Origin: Brevibacterium zhoupengii
GTDB taxonomy: Bacteria > Actinomycetota > Actinomycetes > Actinomycetales > Brevibacteriaceae
Reading direction: 5' to 3'
Assembly (NCBI RefSeq): GCF_021117425.1
Contig: NZ_CP088298.1
Coordinates: 2,728,001-2,792,000 of the forward strand
DNA: 64,000 nt
In this document: in pieces, positions 9,603 through 19,077 of the stretch
How the letters are laid out: each line of letters starts with the position of its first letter
How positions within the stretch are numbered: position 1 is the stretch's first letter
Translations under genes and position numbers: made by a program
The notes under the pieces: generated by a model
What the model saw: only the letters and a program-made list of their open reading frames with translations
The model's database searches: none
Told to the model about the DNA's origin: nothing

Positions 9603-10250
9603 TCAGGCCTGCGGTCGGCCGTCGACGAGGCGGCGGGGTGCGTCGACGCTGCGAGTCTTAGTGGGCTCACCGGCGGCTTCTGCGCGCAGGACGCGGGCCA
9701 CCTGCAGGATCGCCAGCTGTGCGATCGAGTTCGTGATCTCACCGGCGCTGACAGCATCGAGTGCCTCATCGAGACTGGCCCACCGGAACTTGAAGCCGGC
9801 TTCCTCTTCGCTGCGTTCGTGCCGGTCTTCGTCGGCGATGAGTTCGAGGCCTCTGGCCAGGTACAGCCGGATCGTCTCGCTGCTGCCGCCGGGCGTGAGA
9901 CAAGAGTCGGTGAGGACCTCCCAGCGAGTGGCCCGGAGATCGGCTTCCTCCGCCAGCTCCCGCTTCGCCGCGGCGAAGGGTTCCTCGCCGGGCACATCGA
10001 GGAGACCGGCCGGTACTTCCCAGAGCCTGGCCCGAACAGGGTGGCGGTACTGCTGGATGAGCAGGATCCGCTCCTGCTCATCCACGCACGCGATCGCGAC
10101 AGCACCGGTGTGAGCCATCATGTCGCGCACCAACCCAGTTGCTTCGGGCAGGTCGAAGGTCTCGCGTCGGATGTTCCACACCGCACCGTGGTAGACGACC
10201 TCGGAGTCGGTGACGTCCGGCGTATAGGCTTCGTCGCGCAGATCGCTCAC
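9603..10250 (-). CDS. NUDIX hydrolase, ADP-ribose pyrophosphatase type
   Basis: Hydrolase of 215 residues whose NUDIX box runs from PAGLLDVPGEE through AKRELAEEADL, the form known from Rv1700 (ADP-ribose diphosphatase). The box has one extra residue between the first Gly and Glu relative to the textbook pattern, as in other actinobacterial members I know. It is predicted to split ADP-ribose to AMP and ribose 5-phosphate. It sits 11 nt after pyrG and 9 nt before xerD on the same strand, so it is probably co-transcribed. Confidence 0.88.
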   Translation of the reverse strand: MSDLRDEAYTPDVTDSEVVYHGAVWNIRRETFDLPEATGLVRDMMAHTGAVAIACVDEQERILLIQQYRHPVRARLWEVPAGLLDVPGEEPFAAAKRELAEEADLRATRWEVLTDSCLTPGGSSETIRLYLARGLELIADEDRHERSEEEAGFKFRWASLDEALDAVSAGEITNSIAQLAILQVARVLRAEAAGEPTKTRSVDAPRRLVDGRPQA

Positions 10251-10261
10251 ATTGGTCCTGA

Positions 10262-11956
10262 CTACTTCTGGGCCTTCAGGGCCGCTGCCACGAGTCCGGA
10301 GAACAGCGGGTGGGGCTTGGTCGGACGTGATTTGAGCTCGGGATGAGCCTGAGTCGCCACGTAGTAGGGGTGCTCGGATTCCGGCAGCTCCACGAACTCG
10401 ACGAGCTCACCGCTGGGCGAGGTGCCCGAGAATCGGAGACCGGCCTTGGCCAGATCCTCGCGGTAGGAGTTGTTGACCTCGTAGCGGTGACGGTGACGTT
10501 CGGTGATGAGCGTCGAGTCGTAGACTCCGGCGACGACGCTGCCTTCGTCGAGCTTCGCCTCGTAGGTGCCCAGGCGCATGGTGCCGCCCAGGTCGCCTTC
10601 GCCTTCGACGATGGAGAGCTGCTCGGCCATCGTCGCGATGACGGGGACCTGCGTCTCGGGGTCGAACTCGGAGGACGAAGCCTCAGCGATTCCGGCGATG
10701 TTGCGGGCGTACTCGATGACCATGCACTGCAGGCCCAGGCACAATCCCAGTGTCGGGATGCCGTTGGTGCGTGCGTACTTCAGCGCACCGAGCTTGCCTT
10801 CGATGCCGCGGATGCCGAATCCGCCGGGCACGCAGATCGCGTCGAGGCCTGCGAGCTTCGCAGCCGCACCGTCCTCGGACTCGCAGTCATCGGACTGGAT
10901 CCACTCGACCTTGACCCGAGCGTCGTTGGCGAAGCCGCCGTGACGCAGCGCTTCGGTCACCGACAGGTAGGCGTCGGGCAGGTCGATGTATTTGCCGACG
11001 ATGCCGATGCGCACATGGTGTGCGGGATTGTGGACGCGTTCGAGCACCCAGTCCCACTTCGTCCAGTCGACGTCGCGGAAGGGCAGGTTGAGCCGACGGA
11101 TCACGTAGACGTCGAGGCCTCCGTCATGGAGGACCTTCGGGATGTCGTAGATGCTCGGTGCGTCCACGCAGGACACGACCGCATCGGATTCCACGTCGCA
11201 GGAGGAGGCGATCTTCGTGCGGATCGAGTCCGGCAGCTCGCGGTCGGAGCGCAGCACGATCGCGTCGGGCTGGATGCCGATCGAGCGCAGTGCGGCCACA
11301 GAGTGCTGGGTCGGCTTCGTCTTCAGCTCACCGGAGGGTCCCAGGTACGGGACGAGGGAGACGTGGATGAAGAAGACGTTGTCGCGGCCGATGTCGTGTC
11401 GGACCTGACGTGCGGCCTCGAGGAACGGCTGGGATTCGATGTCGCCGACGGTGCCGCCGATCTCGGTGATGATGACATCGGGACGTTCGTCGACAGGACG
11501 TTCGGCCTGGGCCCGCATCCGTGATTTGATCTCATCGGTGATGTGCGGAATGACCTGCACGGTGTCACCGAGGTAGGCGCCGCGACGTTCCTTGGCGATG
11601 ACCGAGGAGTAGACCTGTCCGGTCGTCACATTGGCCGCGCCGTCGAGGTTGACGTCGAGGAATCGTTCGTAGTGGCCGATGTCGAGGTCGGTCTCAGCAC
11701 CGTCTTCGGTGACGAAGACCTCACCGTGCTGGAAGGGATTCATTGTTCCCGGATCCACATTCAAGTAGGGATCCAGCTTCTGCATTGCTACCGAGAGTCC
11801 GCGCTGAGTGAGCAGGTGACCGAGGCTCGAAGCCGTCAGTCCCTTGCCCAACGAAGAGGCAACGCCTCCCGTGACGAAGATGTGCTTTGCCGTATTTGTG
11901 CCGCCTGGGCCAGTTCGATTCACCACGGGATTTGATTCTATCAAAGTCCGGCTCAC
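10262..11956 (-). CDS. pyrG: CTP synthase
   Basis: Amidates UTP to CTP using glutamine; 564 residues. The synthetase domain starts with [20 protein letters not shown] and includes [12 protein letters not shown]. The glutaminase domain carries the nucleophile Cys in [12 protein letters not shown] and the His-Glu pair in [12 protein letters not shown]. The GTG start overlaps the preceding glycosyltransferase stop by 4 nt (11953-11956), which ties an essential nucleotide enzyme to the envelope cassette upstream. About 22 extra residues precede the family's usual N-terminus. Confidence 0.97.
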   Translation of the reverse strand: MSRTLIESNPVVNRTGPGGTNTAKHIFVTGGVASSLGKGLTASSLGHLLTQRGLSVAMQKLDPYLNVDPGTMNPFQHGEVFVTEDGAETDLDIGHYERFLDVNLDGAANVTTGQVYSSVIAKERRGAYLGDTVQVIPHITDEIKSRMRAQAERPVDERPDVIITEIGGTVGDIESQPFLEAARQVRHDIGRDNVFFIHVSLVPYLGPSGELKTKPTQHSVAALRSIGIQPDAIVLRSDRELPDSIRTKIASSCDVESDAVVSCVDAPSIYDIPKVLHDGGLDVYVIRRLNLPFRDVDWTKWDWVLERVHNPAHHVRIGIVGKYIDLPDAYLSVTEALRHGGFANDARVKVEWIQSDDCESEDGAAAKLAGLDAICVPGGFGIRGIEGKLGALKYARTNGIPTLGLCLGLQCMVIEYARNIAGIAEASSSEFDPETQVPVIATMAEQLSIVEGEGDLGGTMRLGTYEAKLDEGSVVAGVYDSTLITERHRHRYEVNNSYREDLAKAGLRFSGTSPSGELVEFVELPESEHPYYVATQAHPELKSRPTKPHPLFSGLVAAALKAQK

Positions 11957-13089
11957 GAATCCGACGATTCGGCGACTTCGGCGTAGAGATCAAGCAGAGT
12001 CGCAGAGATCGCGGCCCCGTTGTTCACGTCGATCACGCGCTTCTTCGCGGCCACAGCCTGCGAACCGCGTCCGGCCGGGTCGTCGATAAGATGATTGATC
12101 TCACTCAGAAGTGCGTCCGTGTCGTCGGCGGCAACGGCCTTCGCTGCCGCACCCCAGATGCCTGCCCGTCGCGTGTTGCCGATGAAGACCGCCGGCTTCG
12201 ACAGCTGCATGAGGTCCTCGTGGCTGAGTCCGGTCATGGTCTCGCTGGCGATGACGACGTCCGCAGCTGCTGCCACGTCGACGAGGTCACCGGCGGGGGC
12301 GACGATGACGTGTCGGTCTGCGAAGGCAGACTCGATCGTGCTCCGGTCCCTGCCGGTGCCGGTGAGCACCGTGACGACGGGGCGTCCGGGCCGTTTCGTA
12401 TTGATCTGGTCGGCAGCGTCGAGAACCGTGGCCAGGGCCGTGTGGTCGCGCAGGGCGATGGGGCTGGCGACCATCCAAGTGCCCTCTGGAACGCCGAGTT
12501 CCTTGCGCACCTGTGCCCGCGGTGTCCTGACGGTGAGGTCGACGTCGATGTCCGGATGGACGAGCTCGGCCCGTTCGACGACGGGAACCTTCTCCCCGAA
12601 GTAGTCGACGACGGGTTCGGTGGTGCCCAAGATCGCGGTCGCGGTGCGGCCCACGATCTCGGCGCCGGTCTTCTCGATGACATTGGCCGCGTCGAAGGAC
12701 TCGACCGTTGCGACGACCTTCGGGTGCAGGCGGGCCGGGAGGCCAGTGAAGGCCAGGCCGGCGAGCGTCGCGGCATGCAGTCCGTGGGCGTGGACGATGT
12801 CCACGTGCTGGTAGTACTTGTGCAGAGTGAATGCGGTGTTGGGATCTGCCAGCGTGAAGCGTCGTCTGGCCGCGAGTTCGATCTCACGGAAGTTGTCTGC
12901 CAGTTCCTCGGGGACTCCGAAGGTGCCCAGCAGCGAACGGTGGGCGGCGACCGCTACCTTGAAGCCTGCGCGCAGATGCCCAAGCACTGCGAGTTTCGCC
13001 ACTTCGACAACGGGACCCGTAGTTTCGGCGAGCACATGCAGAATCCTCGTGTCTGCGCTGAGTGGGTGGACCTCGCCGGATTCGCTCAT
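11953..13089 (-). CDS. GT4-like glycosyltransferase, second in cassette
   Basis: Protein of 378 residues with a GT-B glycosyltransferase look: an N-terminal [21 protein letters not shown] segment, [15 protein letters not shown] (a common GT4 acceptor-domain motif), and a C-terminal donor half with [27 protein letters not shown]. The donor-side EX7E motif is not obvious to me, so sugar and acceptor cannot be named. The stop overlaps pyrG by 4 nt and the start, preceded by AAGGATGAGGAA, lies 33 nt after the other glycosyltransferase. It is probably part of the envelope glycan cassette. Confidence 0.7.
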   Translation of the reverse strand: MSESGEVHPLSADTRILHVLAETTGPVVEVAKLAVLGHLRAGFKVAVAAHRSLLGTFGVPEELADNFREIELAARRRFTLADPNTAFTLHKYYQHVDIVHAHGLHAATLAGLAFTGLPARLHPKVVATVESFDAANVIEKTGAEIVGRTATAILGTTEPVVDYFGEKVPVVERAELVHPDIDVDLTVRTPRAQVRKELGVPEGTWMVASPIALRDHTALATVLDAADQINTKRPGRPVVTVLTGTGRDRSTIESAFADRHVIVAPAGDLVDVAAAADVVIASETMTGLSHEDLMQLSKPAVFIGNTRRAGIWGAAAKAVAADDTDALLSEINHLIDDPAGRGSQAVAAKKRVIDVNNGAAISATLLDLYAEVAESSDS

Positions 13090-13122
13090 TTCCTCATCCT
13101 TTTCAATAGATCGACGCTGCTT

Positions 13123-14283
13123 CTACCCTACCTGGGAGGGCATGAGTTCCGTGTATATGCCCACCAGTTCTTTGGCCACTTCCCTCTCATCGGGAAGTTG
13201 CGCTCCACGAGCCTGGGCGCGCGCAGCCAGTTCGGCCCGGCGGGCGGGATCGGTGGCCAGTTCGGCAATGGCGGCGGCCAGTCCGGTGTCGTCGTCGAGG
13301 TCGATGAGAATGCCCGCGTCATCGACGAGTTCCGTCGTTCCACCAGTACTCGTGGCGATGATGGCCTGCCCGGAGATCAGTGCCTCCTGCAGCACGAGGG
13401 CACGGGCCTCCCAGACGCTGGTGAGGACGTAGAGATCGGCGGCCGCATTGAGTGCCGCGATGTCATCACGCGGGCCCAGGAAATGCAGAGCCGGAATCGC
13501 CGAGGTGGCCGCGAGGCTCTCGTACTGCCCCTGCACCTCGTCGAGGACAGTGGGATCCGCGGTTCCCGCAATGAGAAAGACAAGCTCGGGAGTCTCGGAG
13601 TCCGGAGACTGAGCCTCGCCGAGGTGGCCCAAGGCCCTGACCAGCATCGGGTAGTTCTTCTGCGGTGCGACACGCCCGACGGCGAGCACGATGACAGCCT
13701 CGGGTCCGAACCCGAATTCCTCGGCCAGGGATGCACGGGTGGCCAAAGCCGCCTCGGCGCGGACAAGGTGAACTTCCGGAGCAGCGGCGGGCAGGAACCG
13801 GGCGTCACCGGCACCGAGCTCTCGGGCTCGGTCCACAAGATCGGTGCTCGCCCCCAGCGTCAGGTCCGCGCCCTTGGCCAGCAGAGTCTCGATGCCGGTT
13901 TCGACGGTGCCGCGCAATCCGTGGCCGCTGGCCTGGTTGTGCAGGCTGATGATGAGGCGGGGACGGTGTCTCGTGGTGCGGACGGCCAGGAGAGCGACGA
14001 AGCCGGCCCGGAAGCCGTGGGCGTGGACGATATCGGCGTTGAAGCTGCCGATGAGGCCGCGCAGGCGGATGATCAGCGCGGCATCGCGGACACCGATTCC
14101 AGTGCCCATATCGAGGGCGGCGAAGCGCACTCCGGGCAATGATGAGAAGCCGAAGTGTCCGTCGGTGGAGGCGGGTCCGATGATTCCGATCTCATGGCCG
14201 ACTGCGGCGACGTCTCTGGCCAGGGCTCTCACATGGGTGCCCACTCCCCCGGTCGATGTGCCGAGCACGTAGACGATTCTCAT
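13123..14283 (-). CDS. GT4 family glycosyltransferase, first in cassette
   Basis: Glycosyltransferase of 386 residues. The N-terminus MRIVYVLGTSTGGVGTHVRALARD is the classic GT4 opening. IVHAHGFRAGFVALLA follows, then the donor domain with VLAVGRVAPQKNYPMLVRAL and the EX7E-type stretch EARALVLQEALISGQAIIATSTGG. It most likely transfers a nucleotide-activated sugar to a membrane-linked acceptor. The ATG overlaps the stop of the MurJ-like gene (14280-14283), so it is made together with a flippase. The exact sugar cannot be read from sequence. Confidence 0.85.
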   Translation of the reverse strand: MRIVYVLGTSTGGVGTHVRALARDVAAVGHEIGIIGPASTDGHFGFSSLPGVRFAALDMGTGIGVRDAALIIRLRGLIGSFNADIVHAHGFRAGFVALLAVRTTRHRPRLIISLHNQASGHGLRGTVETGIETLLAKGADLTLGASTDLVDRARELGAGDARFLPAAAPEVHLVRAEAALATRASLAEEFGFGPEAVIVLAVGRVAPQKNYPMLVRALGHLGEAQSPDSETPELVFLIAGTADPTVLDEVQGQYESLAATSAIPALHFLGPRDDIAALNAAADLYVLTSVWEARALVLQEALISGQAIIATSTGGTTELVDDAGILIDLDDDTGLAAAIAELATDPARRAELAARAQARGAQLPDEREVAKELVGIYTELMPSQVG

Positions 14284-16013
14284 CTCTCATCCTCATTCTC
14301 GTTGGGGGTGATCGGTGGGGCGGCCTGTACGGCAGGATCGGTCTGTTCGGCAAGGTCAGGGCCACCTCGGCGACTTGCGAGCACCGTTCGCACCTCGGAG
14401 ATGAACCCTTTGTCGAGGATGACGATCGCTGCGAAGATCGCGCAGCCGATGAGCGCGGAGATCACGCCGTTGGCCACCGAAGACAGTGCGTCGATGCCCA
14501 ATGGCCCCGCCAAGCAATGCGAGACCAGCGCGCCGGCAACCGACGCGAGAGCAGCGGCAACCAGAGACAGCAGTCCTCGGCGCACCACTCTGTGGAGCCC
14601 GGTAGGCCCCAGCACCCGCCGCATCGAGGTCAGCAGGAAACCTCCGGCGACGCTCATGCCGATTGCGTAGCCGATGCAGATGGAGACCAGCGTCAGCCCG
14701 TCATCGCCGTCGGCGTTGATGACCAAGACTGCCAACAGCATTCCGACGATGACTAGTAACCAGCCGGTCGTCGTCGCCACCGCTGAATGACGCGAATGTT
14801 CCAGCGCGTAGAACACGCGGGTGCCCCAAGCGACGAAGGACCAGCCAGGCACAGCAAGAGCCATGACCATGATCGCCTGACTCATTGCGTCGAAGGGCGC
14901 ATCTCCGCTTTCGCCTGCAGCATCGATTGCGGTGAAGAATGTCTGCAGAGGCCCTGCCGCGCTGACGAGGATGACCGTGCCCAGCAGACCGATGCTGATG
15001 ATCAGCGCGGTTGTCGTCGAGGTCAGACGTCGCAGTTGAACTCCGGCATTGTCTCGATCCGTGTCGCTGACATCGGGGTCTTTGGAACGAGCGACCCAGG
15101 ATGACAGGGAAGGGAAGACTACAGTGGCGACTGTCACCGCGAGGACGCCGTAGGGCAGAAGATAGACGGCGTTGATGTAGCTGAAGAGAACGAAAGTACC
15201 CTCGCCACCGGAATGGTTCGACAGGAGCATGGTCGCCAACATCGCGGCCTGCTGTGCCAGCAGCGCCGCCATGCCCGCACCAGCCAGACGCAGTGCCCGA
15301 TGAGCGACTCCGGGTGGGAAACTCCAGGTGGGCCTGATGCGCAGCCCGGTGGTGCGCATGGGCAGAGCCAGCGGCAGCGCCAGTGCGGCGACGCCGATGG
15401 TCGTACCCCAGCCGAGCCAACCGATGTGGTCCCGCCAGGTTTCGTCGGAGCCGCCGACCATGTTGTAGGCGATGTAGCAGCCGATGACGACGAGGCTTGA
15501 GAGCAACGGCGCAAAGGCCGGCCATATGAATTTCCGATGGGCCTGGAGCACACCGGTGAGCACGGCCCCGATTCCGTAGAGCACGAGTTGGGGGGAAAAC
15601 ATGAGCAGGAACACGACAGTCGCCTCAAGTTGGCCTGCCTTGTCGACATCGGTGCCGATCAGCAAGCTTGCGATCGGGTGCGCGAAGACCGCGAGAATGA
15701 TGCTCAACGGCAGCGTCACCGATACTGCCCAGGTCAGCAGTGCCGAAGCGATTCGACCTGCCGTCTCTTTGTCCGATCTGGCCAGCGGAATCGCGAGCAG
15801 TGGGATGACGGCACCCGCCAGGGCGCCACCTGCGACGACTTCGAAGAGGATGTTGGGGACCAGGTTCGCGGTCTGGTAGGCGTTGCCGACCGACCCGGCG
15901 CCCACATTGGGCGAGAAGACGAGCCACCTCAGGAACCCGACGAGCCGGGTGAAGAGGGTGATGACCGAGACGAGCAGCGCCGCGGAGGCGAAGACTCGAA
16001 CCAGCTTACTCAC
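14280..16013 (-). CDS. MurJ/MviN-like lipid-linked glycan flippase (MOP superfamily)
   Basis: Polytopic membrane protein of 577 residues with about 13-14 hydrophobic segments. Start: ALLVSVITLFTRLVGFLRWLVFSPNVGAGSVGNAYQTANLVPNILFEVVAGGALAGAVIP has the MurJ/MviN pattern with the PNxLF-E-GALA motif. These proteins flip lipid-linked precursors such as lipid II across the membrane. A housekeeping MurJ is expected elsewhere in actinobacteria, so this could be a paralogue for another glycan. A hydrophilic C-terminal tail is present. The GTG start overlaps the MraY-like stop and the stop overlaps a glycosyltransferase start. Confidence 0.82.
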   Translation of the reverse strand: MSKLVRVFASAALLVSVITLFTRLVGFLRWLVFSPNVGAGSVGNAYQTANLVPNILFEVVAGGALAGAVIPLLAIPLARSDKETAGRIASALLTWAVSVTLPLSIILAVFAHPIASLLIGTDVDKAGQLEATVVFLLMFSPQLVLYGIGAVLTGVLQAHRKFIWPAFAPLLSSLVVIGCYIAYNMVGGSDETWRDHIGWLGWGTTIGVAALALPLALPMRTTGLRIRPTWSFPPGVAHRALRLAGAGMAALLAQQAAMLATMLLSNHSGGEGTFVLFSYINAVYLLPYGVLAVTVATVVFPSLSSWVARSKDPDVSDTDRDNAGVQLRRLTSTTTALIISIGLLGTVILVSAAGPLQTFFTAIDAAGESGDAPFDAMSQAIMVMALAVPGWSFVAWGTRVFYALEHSRHSAVATTTGWLLVIVGMLLAVLVINADGDDGLTLVSICIGYAIGMSVAGGFLLTSMRRVLGPTGLHRVVRRGLLSLVAAALASVAGALVSHCLAGPLGIDALSSVANGVISALIGCAIFAAIVILDKGFISEVRTVLASRRGGPDLAEQTDPAVQAAPPITPNENEDER

Positions 16014-16879
16014 ACGACCTCGCGGCCGAAGGCGTCGATCTCTCGCAGTCCCGGGGTCGATTCGATGATCGAGGTGAAGGAGACCTTCTCGCTGAGCAGA
16101 GTGAGACCGACCAGTCCTGTGAGGACCAGCGCACGTTGTTTGGCCGTGGAGTTCTCGACCAGGACCGTGCCCAGCGCCGCACCGAGTGCGTTGGCGCCGG
16201 TGTCGCCGAGCATGACGGCGCCGTCGAGGTCATCGGGCCAGGCCGCCGCGCTGGCCCCGGCGATGGCTGCGCCGGGTGCCCAGGTCAGGCCATGTCTGTG
16301 GGGCATGAAGGCCAACGTCAGCAGTCCCGTCTTGAGGGCACGTCCGGGACGCAGATCGAGCAGATTGAACAGGTTCGCGGTGCCGGCGATGACTCCCCCG
16401 GTGACGACGACGTCGACCGTGGACCCCCACCATGTCTGGTCTTCGGTCGTCCGATGGGAGGAGAACAGCCCGTGGTTGTTTACACCGGTGCGCAGGATCG
16501 TCGCTGCAACGATCGAGGCTATGGGAATGCCGATGACTTTGATCGCACCGGTGGTGATCTCGCCGCGGGCCAGGGCGTCGAGATGGCCGCGCAGCCCCTT
16601 CGAGTCCCCTGATTCGAGGAAGTCATCGACTGCGCCCAAGCCGCCTGCGACTGTGGTCACCAGCAGGGTGGCAGCGCGCTGGCGTGGTTCTTCGATGAGG
16701 AGGCTGCCGGCGACCAGTCCGGCGGTGACGGCAGGACCCTCGACGAGAGAGACGTCATTTCCGGCATGGTTGGTGCGCACCACCTTGTCATGGGTGCGCA
16801 GTTTCGAGTTGAGGATTGCTCTGGTCGCCGTGTAGCCGACGAGGCCGGCGACGGCGGAGCTGACGAGTGAACGGATCAT
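16010..16879 (-). CDS. MraY/WecA-like polyprenyl-phosphate phosphosugar transferase, short form
   Basis: Membrane protein of 289 residues, shorter than MraY (about 360). Start chosen at the ATG at 16879 because it sits 1 nt before the steB stop and opens a hydrophobic helix; an upstream start would add 65 residues within steB. Visible family motifs are GGLGAVDDFLES (Asp85-Asp86), NLFNLLDLRPG (169-179) and MLGDTGANALG (223-233), matching the Mg/undecaprenyl-phosphate and nucleotide regions. The C-terminal His-rich loop typical of MraY is not seen. Predicted to start a lipid-linked saccharide; the substrate is unknown. Confidence 0.78.
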   Translation of the reverse strand: MIRSLVSSAVAGLVGYTATRAILNSKLRTHDKVVRTNHAGNDVSLVEGPAVTAGLVAGSLLIEEPRQRAATLLVTTVAGGLGAVDDFLESGDSKGLRGHLDALARGEITTGAIKVIGIPIASIVAATILRTGVNNHGLFSSHRTTEDQTWWGSTVDVVVTGGVIAGTANLFNLLDLRPGRALKTGLLTLAFMPHRHGLTWAPGAAIAGASAAAWPDDLDGAVMLGDTGANALGAALGTVLVENSTAKQRALVLTGLVGLTLLSEKVSFTSIIESTPGLREIDAFGREVV

Positions 16880-16880
16880 C

Positions 16881-17831
16881 TCAGTCCTTTCCGGGCATGA
16901 TCTCTTCGGCGTCATCGGAGAAGCCGTAGTGGCCGTGGGTTCCTGCCTCGCCTGCGGCAAGGGCCCGAACTGTGATGACAGCGCCGGCTCCCAGACCGAG
17001 TCCGTCGACGGTGCTGGCCCGCGACTTCTCCGTCCGGAGGATCGAGACGAGGCCGTTCTGAGCCGAACCGGCATCTCCGGCCACGACCACGGACTTCGAG
17101 TCCGAGGTCAGCGCGTTGACGAAGTCGGTGATGAGGGTGCGGTTGGCCTTGTCACCGGTCGCTTCGGGACTGGGTTCGGTCTCCTCGGCGAGCTTTGAGT
17201 TCTCGTCATCGATGACGACGAAGAGCGGAGTGGGCTTGTGGTCGGTGTCGGTGCGCAATCGGCCTGCGTCGACGAAGGCGTCGAAGATTCCGGAGGACTT
17301 CTTCTCCGCAGCTTTCCGGTCCTCGCTGTCCTCAAGCATTGAGGCGTTGCCGGTCAGTGCGATGACGAGGGCGGCCCGCAGCGCGGTCGAATCGTCCTTG
17401 GGCAGGCTCGGAACAGATTCCCGCAGAATCTCGAGGAAGTCCTTGGAGTCCGCCAGCGACAGGGTGTTGTCGACGAAGGAGACGTCTCCGCCGATCTTGC
17501 CGCCTGCTTCCTTGATCCGGTTGGTGACCTCTTCGACCTGCTCGGGGTCGGCCTTCGGTGCGCCGATGATGCTGACTTCCTCGCCCTTGAGTGTGTCGCC
17601 GATGAGTTCGGGGGCGGCGGAGGTCACGAATTCGTTCTGTTTGTCGATATTGCCGTTGGCGGCATCGATCTTCGTGCGCAGATCGTCACGGTCTGCGCGC
17701 AGCGAGTCGACCTGGCTCTGCAGGGACTCACCGATCGGTTCCTTCAGCGGTCCGGCGCCCAGGACGATTCCCACCGCCAAGGCGAGGAAGACCGAGACGA
17801 GAGAGACGAGATGGTAACGAAAATCAATCAC
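16881..17831 (-). CDS. steB: SteB / MctB-like envelope protein
   Basis: Protein of 316 residues starting MIDFRYHLVSLVSVFLALAVGIVLGAGPL, an uncleaved membrane anchor, followed by a coiled-coil segment (about 35-75) and an extracytoplasmic domain. This is the family annotated copper transporter/MctB (Rv1698). In Corynebacterium the homologue SteB works with SteA at the division site, as I recall from the literature. Here too it follows steA, overlapping it by 8 nt (17824-17831). A role in division or envelope integrity is therefore more likely than simple copper transport. Confidence 0.85.
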   Translation of the reverse strand: MIDFRYHLVSLVSVFLALAVGIVLGAGPLKEPIGESLQSQVDSLRADRDDLRTKIDAANGNIDKQNEFVTSAAPELIGDTLKGEEVSIIGAPKADPEQVEEVTNRIKEAGGKIGGDVSFVDNTLSLADSKDFLEILRESVPSLPKDDSTALRAALVIALTGNASMLEDSEDRKAAEKKSSGIFDAFVDAGRLRTDTDHKPTPLFVVIDDENSKLAEETEPSPEATGDKANRTLITDFVNALTSDSKSVVVAGDAGSAQNGLVSILRTEKSRASTVDGLGLGAGAVITVRALAAGEAGTHGHYGFSDDAEEIMPGKD

Positions 17832-19062
17832 TGGTCAGTCCTTGAATGATGCTGGCAGATTCTGAAGATGCAGCAGGGTCGCCGCCGAACAGGGAGCCGA
17901 TCCAGCCGAAGACCCCGTCGAGCTGGGCTCCGATGAGTCCGATGAGGGTTTGGCCGGCAGCGGTCGCGAACAGGGCTACACCGAGTGCAACGAGGCCGGC
18001 GATGATCAGGACACTCAGCTGCAGGCTGGAGATCCTCTGCCGGTACAGCAGGGATACGCCCTTGGCATCGATGAGCTTCGAGCCCACCCGCAGGCGCGTA
18101 ATGAACGTCGAGGCCATGCCCTTACGGCCCTTGTCGAGAAACTCCATCACGGTGTCATGGGTGCCCACGGCCACGATCAGGTCGGCACCCTTGTCGTCGG
18201 CCAGCAGCATGGCGATGTCCTCGCTGGTGCCCGACGCCGCGAAGGCGACGCATTCGACGCCGAGGGAGTGAACACGTTCGGTTCCGGGAGCGTTTCCGTC
18301 CCGGTAGGCGTGGACGACGATTTCGGCTCCGGAGGTCAGCGCCGTGTCGGAGACGGAGTCCATGTCGCCGACGATCATGTCGGGCTTGTAGCCGGCCTCG
18401 ATGATGGCGTCGGCACCGCCGTCGACGCCGACGAGGAGCGGACGGTATTCGCGGATGTAGGAACCGAGGATCGCGAGATCCTCTTTGTAGTGATAGCCGC
18501 GGACGACGATGAGGACGTGTCGACCCTCGAACTTCGTGGCCACCTCGGGAACGACGAGTTCGGCCGAGAGCAGGTCGGAGTCCTTGCGGATGTATTCGAT
18601 CGTGTTGTCGACGAAGTCCACGAGCACGGAGTTCATTCCGGCCTCGGCAGCGTGCATGTCCTCCGCGATCGTCTCCGAGGTCTGGACGATGCCGGTGGCG
18701 ATCTCCTTCTCGTCGAGGAACACGGTGTCATCGGAGATGCTGATCTGGGCGTTCTCGTCGACTAGGTCGAAGATCTCGGGGCCGGTGGCGTCGAGGAGGG
18801 GGATGCCTGCGTCGACGATGATTCCCGGTCCCAGGTTGGGGTAGCGTCCGGAGATCGATTTGTCCGCGTTGATGACGGCTGCTGGTTTGCAGGCCACGAG
18901 CGCCTCGGCGGAGATTCGGTCGATGTCGCCGTGTTTGATGACCGCGATATCGCCTGCGCTCAGCCGTTTGGTGAGGTCTTTCGTCCGCCGGTCGAGCCTG
19001 GCGGGAGCCGGGCCTGACCTGGTCGGGACTATGTGCTTCTCCCGGGTTCTACGCGCTCTCAT
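17824..19062 (-). CDS. steA: Cytokinetic ring-associated protein SteA (TPK-like fold)
   Basis: Protein of 412 residues equivalent to Rv1697. The central part resembles thiamine pyrophosphokinase: LVGVDGGADAIIEAGYKPD followed by MIVGDMDSVSD. It lacks clear evidence of being a true kinase. A C-terminal transmembrane helix (about 355-385, LSVLIIAGLVALGVALF) anchors it. In Corynebacterium SteA localises to the septum and needs SteB. The gene follows recN by 15 nt and overlaps steB by 8 nt, so the pair is probably made together. Confidence 0.87.
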   Translation of the reverse strand: MRARRTREKHIVPTRSGPAPARLDRRTKDLTKRLSAGDIAVIKHGDIDRISAEALVACKPAAVINADKSISGRYPNLGPGIIVDAGIPLLDATGPEIFDLVDENAQISISDDTVFLDEKEIATGIVQTSETIAEDMHAAEAGMNSVLVDFVDNTIEYIRKDSDLLSAELVVPEVATKFEGRHVLIVVRGYHYKEDLAILGSYIREYRPLLVGVDGGADAIIEAGYKPDMIVGDMDSVSDTALTSGAEIVVHAYRDGNAPGTERVHSLGVECVAFAASGTSEDIAMLLADDKGADLIVAVGTHDTVMEFLDKGRKGMASTFITRLRVGSKLIDAKGVSLLYRQRISSLQLSVLIIAGLVALGVALFATAAGQTLIGLIGAQLDGVFGWIGSLFGGDPAASSESASIIQGLTSD

Positions 19063-19077
19063 GGTGAGCCTATTCTC

